Part shown: piece after piece, positions 1-9,134 of the stretch
How positions within the stretch are numbered: position 1 is the stretch's first letter
Layout: every line of letters begins with the position of its first letter
Assembly: GCF_029428675.1 (NCBI RefSeq)
Contig: NZ_JAJNEL010000001.1
Span: 2,914,001-2,978,000, forward strand
Direction of reading: 5' to 3'
Source of the DNA: Streptomyces sp. JH14
GTDB lineage: Bacteria; Actinomycetota; Actinomycetes; Streptomycetales; Streptomycetaceae
Length of the DNA: 64,000 nucleotides
The notes under the pieces: generated by a model
What the model was told of the DNA's origin: nothing
Seen by the model: the letters and a program-made list of their open reading frames with translations, nothing else
Databases searched by the model: none
Position numbers and translations under genes: made by a program

Positions 1-170
1 CGCAGGCCGCCGTGTACAAGCCGCTGCCCGACGTGCGCCCCGAGTACCTCAACTCCGGGTTCCAGGAGGTCGAGCAGAAGTACGGGGCCTTCGCCGCGTA
101 CGAGAAGCAGGCGCTCGGCCTGGACGGCAAGGACGTCCGCGACCTGAAGCGGGACCTGCTGGTGGGCTGA
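1..170 (+). CDS. Protein-tyrosine phosphatase, C-terminal fragment (5' end outside window)
   Basis: An open frame runs from the window edge (codons from base 3) to TGA at 168-170, giving about 55 residues. The tail has a conserved pattern: EYL..GF.EVEQKYG.F..Y, then LGLD and a leucine-rich DLKRDLL end. This matches the C-terminus of the actinobacterial low-specificity tyrosine/serine phosphatases (Y_phosphatase3 family), where it forms the last helices. The catalytic CxxGxxR loop would lie upstream and is not visible, so the call rests on the tail alone. It converges on the deazaflavin synthase gene. Confidence 0.55.
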   Translation, partial: QAAVYKPLPDVRPEYLNSGFQEVEQKYGAFAAYEKQALGLDGKDVRDLKRDLLVG

Positions 171-256
171 GGCCGGCCGTCGGCCCCTCCCCTCGGGGCC
201 TTCCCCGGATCGGGCCGCGGCCGGTCGCATCGGCGTCCGGGCCGCGGCCGTCCGGT

Positions 257-2839
257 TCAGCTCGGCAGCACCGGCAGCAGTTCCGGCAGGTGCCCGTCCG
301 AGGCCGTGGCGGCCGCCACCCGCTCCTGCGGCACTTCCCCGTACAGCGTCGTACGCGGCTTCGCCGGACGGCCCGCCAGCTCGGCGATGGCCTCCAGATC
401 CCGGATCGATCGGTACGAGCCGTAACCGGAGCCCGCCATCCGGGAGATGGTCTCCTCCATCAGCGTGCCGCCGAGGTCGTTCGCTCCGGAGCGCAGCATC
501 TCGGCGGCGCCCTCCGTGCCGAGCTTGACCCAGCTGGTCTGGATGTTGGTGATGTGCGGGTGCAGCAGGAGCCGGGCCATGGCGGTGACGGCCCGGTTGT
601 CACGGTCGGTCGGGCCCGGCCGGGCGATGCCCGCGAGGTAGACCGGCGCGTTGGTGTGGATGAACGGCAGCGTGACGAACTCCGTGAAACCGCCGGTCTC
701 CTGCTGGAGCCGGGCCAGGGTGCGCAGATGACCGAGCCAGTGGCGGGGCTGGTCGACATGCCCGTACATCATGGTCGAGGACGAGCGCAGCCCCACCTCG
801 TGGGCGGTCCTGATGACGTCGAGCCAGGTTGCCGTCGGCAGTTTCCCCTTGGTGAGGACCCAGCGGACCTCGTCGTCGAGGATCTCGGCGGCGGTGCCCG
901 GAATCGAGTCGAGTCCGGCCTCCCTGGCGGCGGTCAGCCAGTCACGGACGGACATCCCGGTGCGGGTGGCGCCGTTGACGACCTCCATCGGGGAGAAGGC
1001 GTGCACATGCATGCCGGGCACGCGCTCCTTCACCGCCCGCGCGATGTCGAAGTACGCGGTCCCGGGCAGATCCGGGTGGATGCCGCCCTGCATGCAGACC
1101 TCGACGGCACCGACGTCCCACGCCTGTGCGGCCCGGTCGGCGACCTGGTCCAGCGAGAGGGTGTACGCGTCGGCGTCGGTGCGCCGCTGGGCGAAGGCGC
1201 AGAACCGGCAGCCGGTGTAGCAGACATTGGTGAAGTTGATGTTCCTGGTGACGATGTACGTGACCTCGTCGCCGACCACGTCACGGCGCAGCTCGTCCGC
1301 GATCCGGCAGAGCGCGTCGAGGGCGGGCCCGTCGGCGTGGAGCAGGGCGAGCGCCTCGTCGTCGGTGAGCCTGGTCGGGTCGTCCGCGGCGACGGCGAGG
1401 GCGGACTTCACATCGGTTTCGATGCGGGACGGCACCATGCCGGGGGCGGCGGCTTCGCGCAGCGCCTCCCAGTCCCCGTACACCTCGTCGAAGTCGTCGC
1501 GGCGGTCGGCGGTGCGGCCCTCGGTGTCGATGGTGCGGTGCAGATCGGTGCGGCCGGAGGCGTTGAACCCCTCGTCGGGCTCCTGCCAGGGCAGACCGGC
1601 CGGGACGGCGCCCTCCTTCGCCAGCCCGGTCTCCGGGTCGGCGAGCGCCCGGACGTGCGGGAGGAGGCGGGGGTCGAGCCACGGCTCGCCGCGCCGGATG
1701 AACTCCGGGTAGATGGTCAGCCGTTCACGGAGCGCGAAGCCCGACTCGGCGGTCCTGGCGGCGAGTTCGTCGATGTGCGGCCAGGGCCGCTCGGGGTTCA
1801 CATGGTCCGGGGTGAGCGGCGATACACCGCCCCAGTCGTCGATCCCGGCGCCGATGAGCAGGGCGTACTCGGCGTCGACGAGGTTCGGCGGGGCCTGGAT
1901 GCGGGCGGACGGGCCGAGGATGTGGCGGGCGACGGCGACGGCGGCTGCCAGCTCCTCCAGCTCGGCGTCCGGCATCCCGCGCATCGCCGTGTCGGGCTTG
2001 GCGCGGAAGTTCTGGACAATGACCTCCTGGATGCCGTGGTAGGCGCGGGCCGTCCTGCGCAGCTCGAAGAGGGAGTCGGCGCGCTCCTCGTACGACTCGC
2101 CGATCCCGATCAGGATCCCGGTGGTGAACGGGACGTTGGACCGGCCGGCGTCCTCGAGCACCCGCAGCCGGACAGCCGGTTCCTTGTCCGGGGAGCCGTG
2201 GTGCGGGCCGCCCGGCTCGGACCACAGGCGGGTCGCCGTCGTCTCCAGCATCATGCCCATGGACGGGGCGACGGGCTTGAGCCGCTGAAGATCGGTCCAG
2301 GTCAGCACGCCGGGGTTGAGGTGCGGAAGGAGTCCGGTCTCCTCGAGCACCCGGATCGCCATGGCCCGTACGTACGCGAGGGTGTCGTCGTACCCTTCGG
2401 CCTCCAACCACTCCCGCGCCTCGGGCCACCGGTCCTCGGGCCGGTCGCCGAGCGTGAACAGCGCTTCCTTGCAGCCCATGGCCGCACCCTGACGGGCGAT
2501 GTCGAGGACCTCGTCGGGCGACAGGAACATGCCGTGGCCGGCCTTGCGGAGCTTGCCGGGGACGGTGACGAAGGTGCAGTAGTGGCACTTGTCGCGGCAG
2601 AGCCGGGTCAGCGGGATGAAGACCTTGCGGGAGTACGTGATGACGCCCGGCCGGCCCGCTGCTTCGAGGCCCGCGTCCCGCACCCGGGCGGCCGACGCGG
2701 CGAGATCGCGCAGGTCGTCGCCGCGCGCCTGGAGCAGGACGGCTGCCTCGGCCCCATCGAGGGCGACGCCGTCACGGGCCCGCTTGAGGGCACGCCGCAT
2801 GGAACTGGTGGTGGGACGTCCGCGCTGAGGATCGGTCAT
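257..2839 (-). CDS. fbiC: Bifunctional 7,8-didemethyl-8-hydroxy-5-deazariboflavin (FO) synthase FbiC
   Basis: This fused CofG/CofH radical-SAM enzyme makes FO, the chromophore of coenzyme F420, from tyrosine and the ribityl-diaminouracil intermediate of riboflavin synthesis. Two radical-SAM modules lie in one 860-residue chain. The CofG-like half has CRDKCHYC at residues 81-88, and the CofH-like half has CYTGCRFC near residue 540; each gives a CxxxCxxC [4Fe-4S] site. The length is normal for actinobacterial FbiC (archaea split it into two proteins). ATG start; the gene stands alone. Three LLM-type oxidoreductases in the first 19 kb are candidate users of the cofactor. Confidence 0.97.
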   Translation of the reverse strand: MTDPQRGRPTTSSMRRALKRARDGVALDGAEAAVLLQARGDDLRDLAASAARVRDAGLEAAGRPGVITYSRKVFIPLTRLCRDKCHYCTFVTVPGKLRKAGHGMFLSPDEVLDIARQGAAMGCKEALFTLGDRPEDRWPEAREWLEAEGYDDTLAYVRAMAIRVLEETGLLPHLNPGVLTWTDLQRLKPVAPSMGMMLETTATRLWSEPGGPHHGSPDKEPAVRLRVLEDAGRSNVPFTTGILIGIGESYEERADSLFELRRTARAYHGIQEVIVQNFRAKPDTAMRGMPDAELEELAAAVAVARHILGPSARIQAPPNLVDAEYALLIGAGIDDWGGVSPLTPDHVNPERPWPHIDELAARTAESGFALRERLTIYPEFIRRGEPWLDPRLLPHVRALADPETGLAKEGAVPAGLPWQEPDEGFNASGRTDLHRTIDTEGRTADRRDDFDEVYGDWEALREAAAPGMVPSRIETDVKSALAVAADDPTRLTDDEALALLHADGPALDALCRIADELRRDVVGDEVTYIVTRNINFTNVCYTGCRFCAFAQRRTDADAYTLSLDQVADRAAQAWDVGAVEVCMQGGIHPDLPGTAYFDIARAVKERVPGMHVHAFSPMEVVNGATRTGMSVRDWLTAAREAGLDSIPGTAAEILDDEVRWVLTKGKLPTATWLDVIRTAHEVGLRSSSTMMYGHVDQPRHWLGHLRTLARLQQETGGFTEFVTLPFIHTNAPVYLAGIARPGPTDRDNRAVTAMARLLLHPHITNIQTSWVKLGTEGAAEMLRSGANDLGGTLMEETISRMAGSGYGSYRSIRDLEAIAELAGRPAKPRTTLYGEVPQERVAAATASDGHLPELLPVLPS

Positions 2840-3174
2840 GAACCGAGCATACGAGCGAGACGAGCGGGCGGGCGGGACGCCCGCTGGGGAGGCCGGGCCC
2901 CCCGCTCCGGGTGCCTGCCGCCCCCGTACCGGCGTGGCAGGGCACCCGTCCGGCGCGGCCGACGGCCGGGGACGGAACCACGGCCGGAGGCGTCGTCGGC
3001 CGGGCCCGGCCCGAAGCGCATCCGATCTTGGATCGGCCGGGTGAATGGGAGGCGGCGTAGCGGGGCTGGGCAGGCGCCCCCCATTTACCCGGTCGATCTT
3101 AGAAAGGGCTTACACGCAACGGACTCCCGTGTTTAGGTGAGGCCACCATCACCGGATCCACGACGAGGTGTCAT
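2840..3174. promoter_or_regulatory. 335-bp divergent intergenic region with a 15-bp palindrome
   Basis: The region separates fbiC (minus) from the secreted glycosidase-like gene (plus) and contains no supported gene. It includes the perfect palindrome CCGATC-TTG-GATCGG at 3022-3036. A less GC-rich stretch follows at about 3088-3135 and is the likely promoter of the downstream gene. GAGGTG at 3165-3170 is that gene's ribosome binding site. The operator role of the palindrome is inference. Confidence 0.4.
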
Positions 3175-4767
3175 ATGCCGGTCAGAGCCAGGAATTTTGC
3201 CGTCATGGCAGCGATAGCCCTTGTGGCCGGGACGGTCGCCGGGCCGACCGCGGCGGCCGAACGTGACCACGGGCTGCCCCTCGGCCCGCGCGGTCTTCCC
3301 GAGACCCGCACCGTCGAGACGCTCCAGCCCGGCGTCACCCTGACCACGATCGTGCGCGGCGAGTCCGATCCGGCCGACGGCTGGACCGTCGAGATCGCCG
3401 TCCCCGGTGGCGGCAACGACCCCGACCCCGATGCGCCGCCCACCGCCGTCGGCGACCGGGCGCATGCCGACGCGCTCGCCGAAACCCTGTCCGGCAAGGG
3501 CTTCACCGCTCGCGTCGAGGAGGTCACCACCCCTGCCGTGGCCGACTTCGCCGGCGGGACGCTCGGCTTCCGGGTACGGATCGGGCTCGACGCCGACAAG
3601 GCAACCGCCAACACCCTCCTCACCCAGGTGCGGGCCGCGGGCTTCACCGCCTCCGTCGTCTTCACCGGGTGGGACGGTGCCTCGACCGACCGCGGTCCGT
3701 GGCGTGTTCAGTTGCTCACCATCGACCCCAAGAAGTTCCGCGGCGACCTCGTCGGCGACTTCGGGCCGGACATCGAGCGGCGTGAGACCACCAGCGTGCT
3801 CGCCCGGGCCCGGAACGCGACTGCGGGCGTCAACGCCGGGTTCTTCGTGCTCGACCCCGCGGCCGGGGCTCCCGGCGACCCCGCCGGTCTGGGTGCCTAC
3901 AACGGGAAGCTGCTGAGCGAGGCCACCAACGGGCGCCCGGTGTTCACGTTCGGCACCGACGCGCAGCACGCCGGCGTCGAGCGGTACAGCTGGACCGGCC
4001 AGGTCCGCGCGGGCCGCACCGCACTGGCCCTCGACGGCATCAACCGCGTCCCCGGCCTCATCCGCAACTGCGGCGGCACCCACGACGATCTGCCCACCAG
4101 CCACCCGCTCCACGACACGACCTGCAAGGATCCCGACGAGCTCGTCGCCTTCACCGCGGACTACGGCGCCTCCACGCCGGCCGGCCCCGGCGTGGAGGCC
4201 GTCCTCGACCGGCAGGGCCGGGTGACCGAGGTCCGCGAGCCCCGCGGCGGCGCGCTCCCGGCCGGCGCCCGCTCGGTCCAGGGCACCGGCACCGAGGCCG
4301 CCGCCCTGCGCGCGATCGCCGAGCCGGGCGCCCGTCTCACCGTCAGCGGGCATCTGACCGACGAGCGGGGACGACCGGCCCGCACCCCGCAGATGGCGGT
4401 CAACGGCGGCCCGGAACTCGTCCGCGACGGCCGCCCCCATGTGACGGTGCAGGCCGACGGCATGGTCCGGCCCGGCGACCCGAGCTTCTACTACGGCTGG
4501 GCGGCCAAGCGGAACCCGCGCACGATCGCCGGCGTGGACGCGCACGGCCGGATCATGCTGGCCACGGTCGACGGCCGCGCGGTCGACAACCTCGGTCTGT
4601 CCATCCCGGAGAGCGCCGCAGTGGCCGACTCCCTCGGCATGAAGAGCGCCGTCAACCTGGACGGCGGCGGCTCGACGACGATGGTCGTCGACGGCAAGCT
4701 GATCAATCAGCCGTCGGACGCGGCGGGCGAGCGCCCGGTCGGCGACGCGATCCTGGTGCTGCCCTGA
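3175..4767 (+). CDS. Secreted phosphodiester glycosidase (NAGPA) family protein with SPOR-like domain
   Basis: A 530-residue exported protein. Residues 1-28 are a Sec signal peptide (basic start, alanine/valine core, end near TAAA). Residues about 90-165 resemble a SPOR repeat pair, a peptidoglycan-binding fold. The C-terminal half is the NAGPA fold: VNAGFF near residue 220, NGGPELV near 408 and the hallmark NLDGGGSTTMV near 495. The family includes the enzyme that uncovers mannose-6-phosphate and bacterial enzymes acting on phosphodiester-linked sugars. A wall or teichoic-acid-type glycopolymer substrate is inference. The start is supported by GAGGTG 4 nt upstream. Confidence 0.85.
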   Translation: MPVRARNFAVMAAIALVAGTVAGPTAAAERDHGLPLGPRGLPETRTVETLQPGVTLTTIVRGESDPADGWTVEIAVPGGGNDPDPDAPPTAVGDRAHADALAETLSGKGFTARVEEVTTPAVADFAGGTLGFRVRIGLDADKATANTLLTQVRAAGFTASVVFTGWDGASTDRGPWRVQLLTIDPKKFRGDLVGDFGPDIERRETTSVLARARNATAGVNAGFFVLDPAAGAPGDPAGLGAYNGKLLSEATNGRPVFTFGTDAQHAGVERYSWTGQVRAGRTALALDGINRVPGLIRNCGGTHDDLPTSHPLHDTTCKDPDELVAFTADYGASTPAGPGVEAVLDRQGRVTEVREPRGGALPAGARSVQGTGTEAAALRAIAEPGARLTVSGHLTDERGRPARTPQMAVNGGPELVRDGRPHVTVQADGMVRPGDPSFYYGWAAKRNPRTIAGVDAHGRIMLATVDGRAVDNLGLSIPESAAVADSLGMKSAVNLDGGGSTTMVVDGKLINQPSDAAGERPVGDAILVLP

Positions 4768-4773
4768 CCGAGT

Positions 4774-4798
4774 GGGGGCCGGCGTCCGGCCGGCCCCC
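4774..4798. terminator. Bidirectional hairpin terminator
   Basis: GGGGGCCGGC and GCCGGCCCCC form a perfect 10-bp stem around a 5-nt loop. The hairpin lies between the convergent glycosidase-like and penicillin-binding protein genes. There is no U tract, as is usual in Streptomyces. Confidence 0.75.
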
Positions 4799-4846
4799 GC
4801 TCGTGGACACCGCGGCACATCTGCGACGAAGGCCGTGTCGACGGAG

Positions 4847-6331
4847 CTACACCCCCAGCACCGCCCGCATCACACTCCTCGCGATCGGGGCGCCCAGCCG
4901 GCCGCCCGAGATGTCTGACCGGGAGATGTCCATGTTCGTCGGGTCGATGAAGACCGCGACCGCCACCGAGGAACCGTCCGTCTTCTTGCCGTACGAGACG
5001 AACCAGCCGTACGGCACCTCCTTCTTCACATCCACACCGCGCTGCGCCGTGCCGGTCTTGCCGCCGACCGTGACGCCGTCGATCAGGGCCCGCTGAGCGC
5101 TGCCCTCCTTGGCGGTGAACTCCATCATTTCCTGGACCTTCTTCGCCGTTCCCTCGGAGACGGCCTGACTCTTGAGCATGGGTTCGTTCTTCTCGAGAGT
5201 GGCCAGGTCGGGGCCGCGCAGCTCCTCGACGAGATACGGCTGCATCAGCTTGCCGTCGCTGGCGATCGCAGCGGTCACCATGGCCATCTGCATCGGGGTG
5301 CTGGTGAGACTGCCCTGGCCCATGCCGGTCAGCGCGGTTCCTGGCTTGTCCAGGCCGCTCGGGTAGAGGCTCCTGGTGGCGAGCATGTCGCCGAACTCGT
5401 CCGAGTAGACATCGGAGTTGAAACCGAACTTCTCCGCCGCCTCACGCATCCTGTCCGCACCGACCTTGGACGCCGCGTCGAGGAAGACGTTGTTGCAGGA
5501 GTGCTGCATGGCGGTCTTCAGGGACGCCTTGCTGCAGACCGCGTCACCGGCCTCACTGCTGATCCTGTTCGAGGAGAGCGGCAGCGGGTACGGGGAGACG
5601 GCGTCGGACCGGGCGTCGACATCGGTGACCACACCGTTCTCCAGGGCTGCGGCCGCAGTGAGAATCTTGAAGGTGGAGCCGGGCGGGTACGTCTCGCGCA
5701 GCGGCCGGTTGGCCAGAGGCTTGCTCTTCTCGTCGACCAGCGCCTGGAACCGGTCACCCTCCTTGAAGGTGTTGCCGGCGAAGACGGACGGGTCGTACGA
5801 GGGGGTGGAGACGAGCGCCAGCACCTTTCCCGTGCGGGGGTCGAGGGCGACGACCGCGCCCCGGGCGCCGAGGTCGGTCAGCCCCTTGTAGCCGGCCTCC
5901 TGCGCCTTCGGGTCGATCGTGGTGATCACATCACCGCCGCGCCGCTGCTCACCGGTGAGAACGGCCTTGGCGTGCCGGAACGCGAACCGGTCGTCCTGGC
6001 CGCTGAGCACGCTGTCGTACGTCTTCTCCAGGAGCGACATGCCCTGTGCCTGGGAGGCGTAGCCGGTGACGGGGGCATACATCGCACCCTGCTTGAAGGT
6101 CCGCTGGTACTTGAAGTCCGTTCCGTCGACCGCCTTGGAGCCGGTGATCGCCCTGCCGCCGACGATGATGTCGCCGCGCGGGGTGGCGAACTGGGCGATC
6201 TTCACGCGGCGGTTGTGCTCGTCGGTGGCCAGGGCGTCGCGCTGGAAGTGCTGGAGCCAGTTCGCCCGCAGCAGCAGGGCCAGCACCAGCAGCCCGCAGA
6301 AGACGGCTATGTGGCGCAACGGCCTGTTCAT
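4847..6331 (-). CDS. Class B penicillin-binding protein (PbpA/PBP2-like transpeptidase)
   Basis: A monofunctional D,D-transpeptidase that crosslinks peptidoglycan; 494 residues. One N-terminal membrane anchor (residues 7-23) precedes the extracytoplasmic dimerisation and transpeptidase domains. The three penicillin-binding motifs are present: STFK (catalytic Ser219), SCN in QHSCNN near residue 270, and KTGT near 425. The ATG at 6331 was chosen because GGGAGAAACG precedes it; an upstream in-frame start lacks a binding site. Most Streptomyces pbpA genes sit beside a rodA/ftsW gene in the pknB region. This one stands alone, so it is probably a paralogue. Confidence 0.93.
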   Translation of the reverse strand: MNRPLRHIAVFCGLLVLALLLRANWLQHFQRDALATDEHNRRVKIAQFATPRGDIIVGGRAITGSKAVDGTDFKYQRTFKQGAMYAPVTGYASQAQGMSLLEKTYDSVLSGQDDRFAFRHAKAVLTGEQRRGGDVITTIDPKAQEAGYKGLTDLGARGAVVALDPRTGKVLALVSTPSYDPSVFAGNTFKEGDRFQALVDEKSKPLANRPLRETYPPGSTFKILTAAAALENGVVTDVDARSDAVSPYPLPLSSNRISSEAGDAVCSKASLKTAMQHSCNNVFLDAASKVGADRMREAAEKFGFNSDVYSDEFGDMLATRSLYPSGLDKPGTALTGMGQGSLTSTPMQMAMVTAAIASDGKLMQPYLVEELRGPDLATLEKNEPMLKSQAVSEGTAKKVQEMMEFTAKEGSAQRALIDGVTVGGKTGTAQRGVDVKKEVPYGWFVSYGKKTDGSSVAVAVFIDPTNMDISRSDISGGRLGAPIARSVMRAVLGV

Positions 6332-6550
6332 CGTTTCTCCCGCTCCCCGGGCGCTCCCCCGGAACACAAGTGATCTCCGTCAGTGGAAGATGCGCGTGGC
6401 GGGTAAGCGGTTGCACCGGGACGGGCCCCGGAGCTGGGCACAGGACCGGCCTTGTCAGGAGGCACGCAGAGGGAGGCCGTGCGCGACGGTCACGGCCTTC
6501 CCCCGCGAGTCGGGGCGGCCGGCGTGCGCCGCGCCGCCCCGCCACCGCGG

Positions 6551-7396
6551 TCAGAGATACGCCGCGTAGTCGTCCAGCGTCCGCAGCACCTCCGCCTCGC
6601 CCGCCGGAGGCAGCTGCAGGACGACCTCCTGGACGCCCAGCTCCGCGTAGTGCGCCAGCTTCCCCGCACTCGGCAGAACGGCGTACGGCACCACCTGGAG
6701 CTGCTCGAGGTCGCGGCCCGCCGCCTCCCAGGCCGCGCGCAGCACGGGCACCGACTCCGTGAGGCCCCGGCCGCCGATCGGGAGCCAGCCGTCCGCGTAC
6801 TCCGCGATGTGCGCGAACAGCTTGGGGCCGGCCGCGCCGCCGATCAGGGTGCGAGGGCCGGTCACCGGGCCGCGCGGCTTCTGGACCGGCTTCGGGTAGG
6901 CGTGGCTGGCCCGGACCGAGCCGAACTCACCTGCGTGACCGGTGGGTTCCTCCGTCCACAGGGCGCGCATCAGCGCCATCCGGTCACGGCCCAGCTCCCG
7001 CCGCGTCGACCAGGTCACCCCGTGGTCCGCGGCCTCCTCGACGTTCCACCCGAAACCGAGGCCGAGCGTGTACCGGCCGCCCGAGAGATGGTCGAGCGTG
7101 GCGATCTGCTTCGCCAGGGCGATCGGGTCGTGCTGGGCGATCAGTGTGATGCCGGTGCCGAGTGCGAGGCGCTCCGTCACCGCTGCGGCCTGACCGAGCG
7201 CCACGAACGGGTCGAGGGTACGGCCGTACTCGGGCGGGAGGTCGCCGCCCGCCGGGTACGGGGTGTCCCTGCTCACCGGGATGTGGGTGTGTTCCGGCAG
7301 ATAGAGCCCGGCGAATCCGCGCTGTTCGAGTTCGCGCGCAAGCCGTACCGGCGTGATCGTCTCGTCGGTGAGGAAGATCGTGGTTGCGATCCGCAT
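6551..7396 (-). CDS. LLM-class F420-dependent oxidoreductase
   Basis: A 281-residue bacterial luciferase-like monooxygenase-fold enzyme, probably a F420-dependent hydride transferase of the TIGR03619-like type. It has the short N-terminal TIM-barrel pattern, LGTGITLIAQHDP near residue 80, LDHLSGGRYTLGLGFGW near 105-120 (cofactor phosphate loop) and GWLPIGG near 205. The family uses F420 or FMN; F420 is favoured by the fold type and by fbiC in the same window. The substrate is unknown. ATG start with GGAGGTG 7 nt upstream. It is divergent from the PHP gene. Confidence 0.85.
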   Translation of the reverse strand: MRIATTIFLTDETITPVRLARELEQRGFAGLYLPEHTHIPVSRDTPYPAGGDLPPEYGRTLDPFVALGQAAAVTERLALGTGITLIAQHDPIALAKQIATLDHLSGGRYTLGLGFGWNVEEAADHGVTWSTRRELGRDRMALMRALWTEEPTGHAGEFGSVRASHAYPKPVQKPRGPVTGPRTLIGGAAGPKLFAHIAEYADGWLPIGGRGLTESVPVLRAAWEAAGRDLEQLQVVPYAVLPSAGKLAHYAELGVQEVVLQLPPAGEAEVLRTLDDYAAYL

Positions 7397-7577
7397 GCGA
7401 GGACACCTCCGTCGTCGTAAGGCGCCAACCTATGCGGTGCCGGTCAGGACGCCCAGGGCATCGCGCGCCGCGCTTCTTGTCCGTGACTCGCCTTCCGTTC
7501 GCCGTGAGTTCATGGCCCCATAGCAGGGTTCGGGTCCGTCGCCCTCGTCACTCACGACACTCTGGGGAGCCACTCGT

Positions 7578-9134
7578 ATGACCGGATCGCACGCCTCGCA
7601 GAACAGCCCGCTCGGCAGACGCGGCCTTCTCGTCGGAACCGCCGCCACCGCCCTAACGTTGTCCACCGTGAGCTTCGCGAACGCCGCGCCCGGTGAGGAC
7701 GGCGGCAGGGGCAGCGGTACGGACCCGGCCGACCGGACGGAGACCGTCCGCGGCACCCTGCCGGCCGGGTCGCCCGATTACGTCTACCTTCCGGTCGAAG
7801 TACCGCACGGCGTGCGGGAGATGGCCGTCTCGTACACGTACGAGAAGACGCCCGTCCCGGCCGGTACCCAGGGCAACGCCCTCGACATCGGCGTCTTCGA
7901 CGAGCGCGGCACGGAGCTGGGCGGGAGCGGCTTCCGCGGATGGTCCGGCGGGGCGCGTACCGGCTTCTTCATCCGGGCGGACGAGGCGACGCCCGGCTAT
8001 GTCGCGGGGCCGGTACGCGCCGGGACCTGGCACATCGCACTGGGCCCGTACACCGTCGCCCCCGAAGGGCTTCCGTACGAGGTGACGATCACCCTGCGCT
8101 TCGGCGCGCCCGGCACCACCCCGGCGCCCGTGTACCCGCCGGAGCGCGCCAAGGGGCGCGGCCGCGCCTGGTACCGCGGCGACTGCCATCTGCACTCCGT
8201 CCACTCGGACGGCAGGCGCGCCCCCGCCGAGATCGCCACCGCCGCGCGCGCCGCCGGGCTCGACTTCATCAACAGCAGCGAGCACAACACCCACACCGCG
8301 CACCGTGCGTGGCAGGGACTGTGGGGCGACGACCTGCTCATCCTGTGCGGCGAGGAGATCACCACCCGCAATGGCCATGTGGTCGCGCTCGCCACCGACC
8401 CCGGCACCTTCGTCGACTGGCGCTACCGGGCCCGCGACAACCGCTTCGGGCACTACGCGAAGGCTGTGCGCCGCGCCGGCGGGCTGGTCGTACCGGCCCA
8501 TCCGCACGCCACCTGCATCGGCTGCAACTGGAAGTTCGGCTTCGGCGAGGCGGACGCGGTGGAGGTGTGGAACGGGCCGTACACCCCGGACGACGAGGTC
8601 GCGCTCGCCGAGTGGGACAACTCCCTCGTCGCCGCCGTGCGCGCGTCCAAACCCTGGCTTCCGGCCATGGGCAACAGCGACGCGCACCGCGAGCCGGACC
8701 AGGTGGGCCTGCCGCAGACCGTCGTCCTCGCCGAGGAACTCTCGCGCGAGGCGATCGTGGCGGGCATCCGGGCCGGGCACTCGTACATCGCCGAATCGTC
8801 CGCCGTCAGCCTCTCCTTCCGCGCCTCGGGCGGGCGGGGCGGGCACGCGGGGATCGGTGAGCGGCTGCGGGCAGGCGCGGACAGCCCGGTCACGGTACGG
8901 CTGGAGGTCACCGGGGCGCCCGGCTGCACCGCCCACTTCGTCACGGACCAGGGCACGTTGTTCACGTCGGCGCTGCCGGAGCCGGGCGCGGGCACGGTGG
9001 AGTGGCGCACGACTCCCGCGTACGCCGCCTATGTCCGTGCCGAGGTCCGCCACCCGGCGGCCGTGCCGGGGCTGCCGGGGGCGCTCGCGGCCCTCACCAA
9101 TCCGGTGTTCCTGGACATCGATCAGTCACGATGA
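7578..9134 (+). CDS. Tat-exported CehA/McbA-type PHP-domain metallohydrolase
   Basis: A 518-residue secreted protein. The N-terminus has a twin-arginine signal (GRRGLLV, hydrophobic core, alanine cleavage region near residue 38). A beta-rich pre-peptidase-like domain covers about residues 55-180. The PHP phosphoesterase domain has metal ligands in CHLHSVHSDG near 205, EHNTHT near 235, PAHPHATC near 310 and NSDAHR near 365. CehA relatives hydrolyse carbamate or phosphoester bonds. Tat export fits a metal cofactor loaded in the cytoplasm. The 3' end overlaps the convergent acylase gene by 13 nt. Confidence 0.85.
   Translation: MTGSHASQNSPLGRRGLLVGTAATALTLSTVSFANAAPGEDGGRGSGTDPADRTETVRGTLPAGSPDYVYLPVEVPHGVREMAVSYTYEKTPVPAGTQGNALDIGVFDERGTELGGSGFRGWSGGARTGFFIRADEATPGYVAGPVRAGTWHIALGPYTVAPEGLPYEVTITLRFGAPGTTPAPVYPPERAKGRGRAWYRGDCHLHSVHSDGRRAPAEIATAARAAGLDFINSSEHNTHTAHRAWQGLWGDDLLILCGEEITTRNGHVVALATDPGTFVDWRYRARDNRFGHYAKAVRRAGGLVVPAHPHATCIGCNWKFGFGEADAVEVWNGPYTPDDEVALAEWDNSLVAAVRASKPWLPAMGNSDAHREPDQVGLPQTVVLAEELSREAIVAGIRAGHSYIAESSAVSLSFRASGGRGGHAGIGERLRAGADSPVTVRLEVTGAPGCTAHFVTDQGTLFTSALPEPGAGTVEWRTTPAYAAYVRAEVRHPAAVPGLPGALAALTNPVFLDIDQSR

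Noticed and set aside
290..3136. 948-codon open frame on the plus strand opposite fbiC
   Set aside because: It is the antisense of a clear radical-SAM gene. High GC leaves such frames open; it shows no domain pattern and has reversed codon bias.
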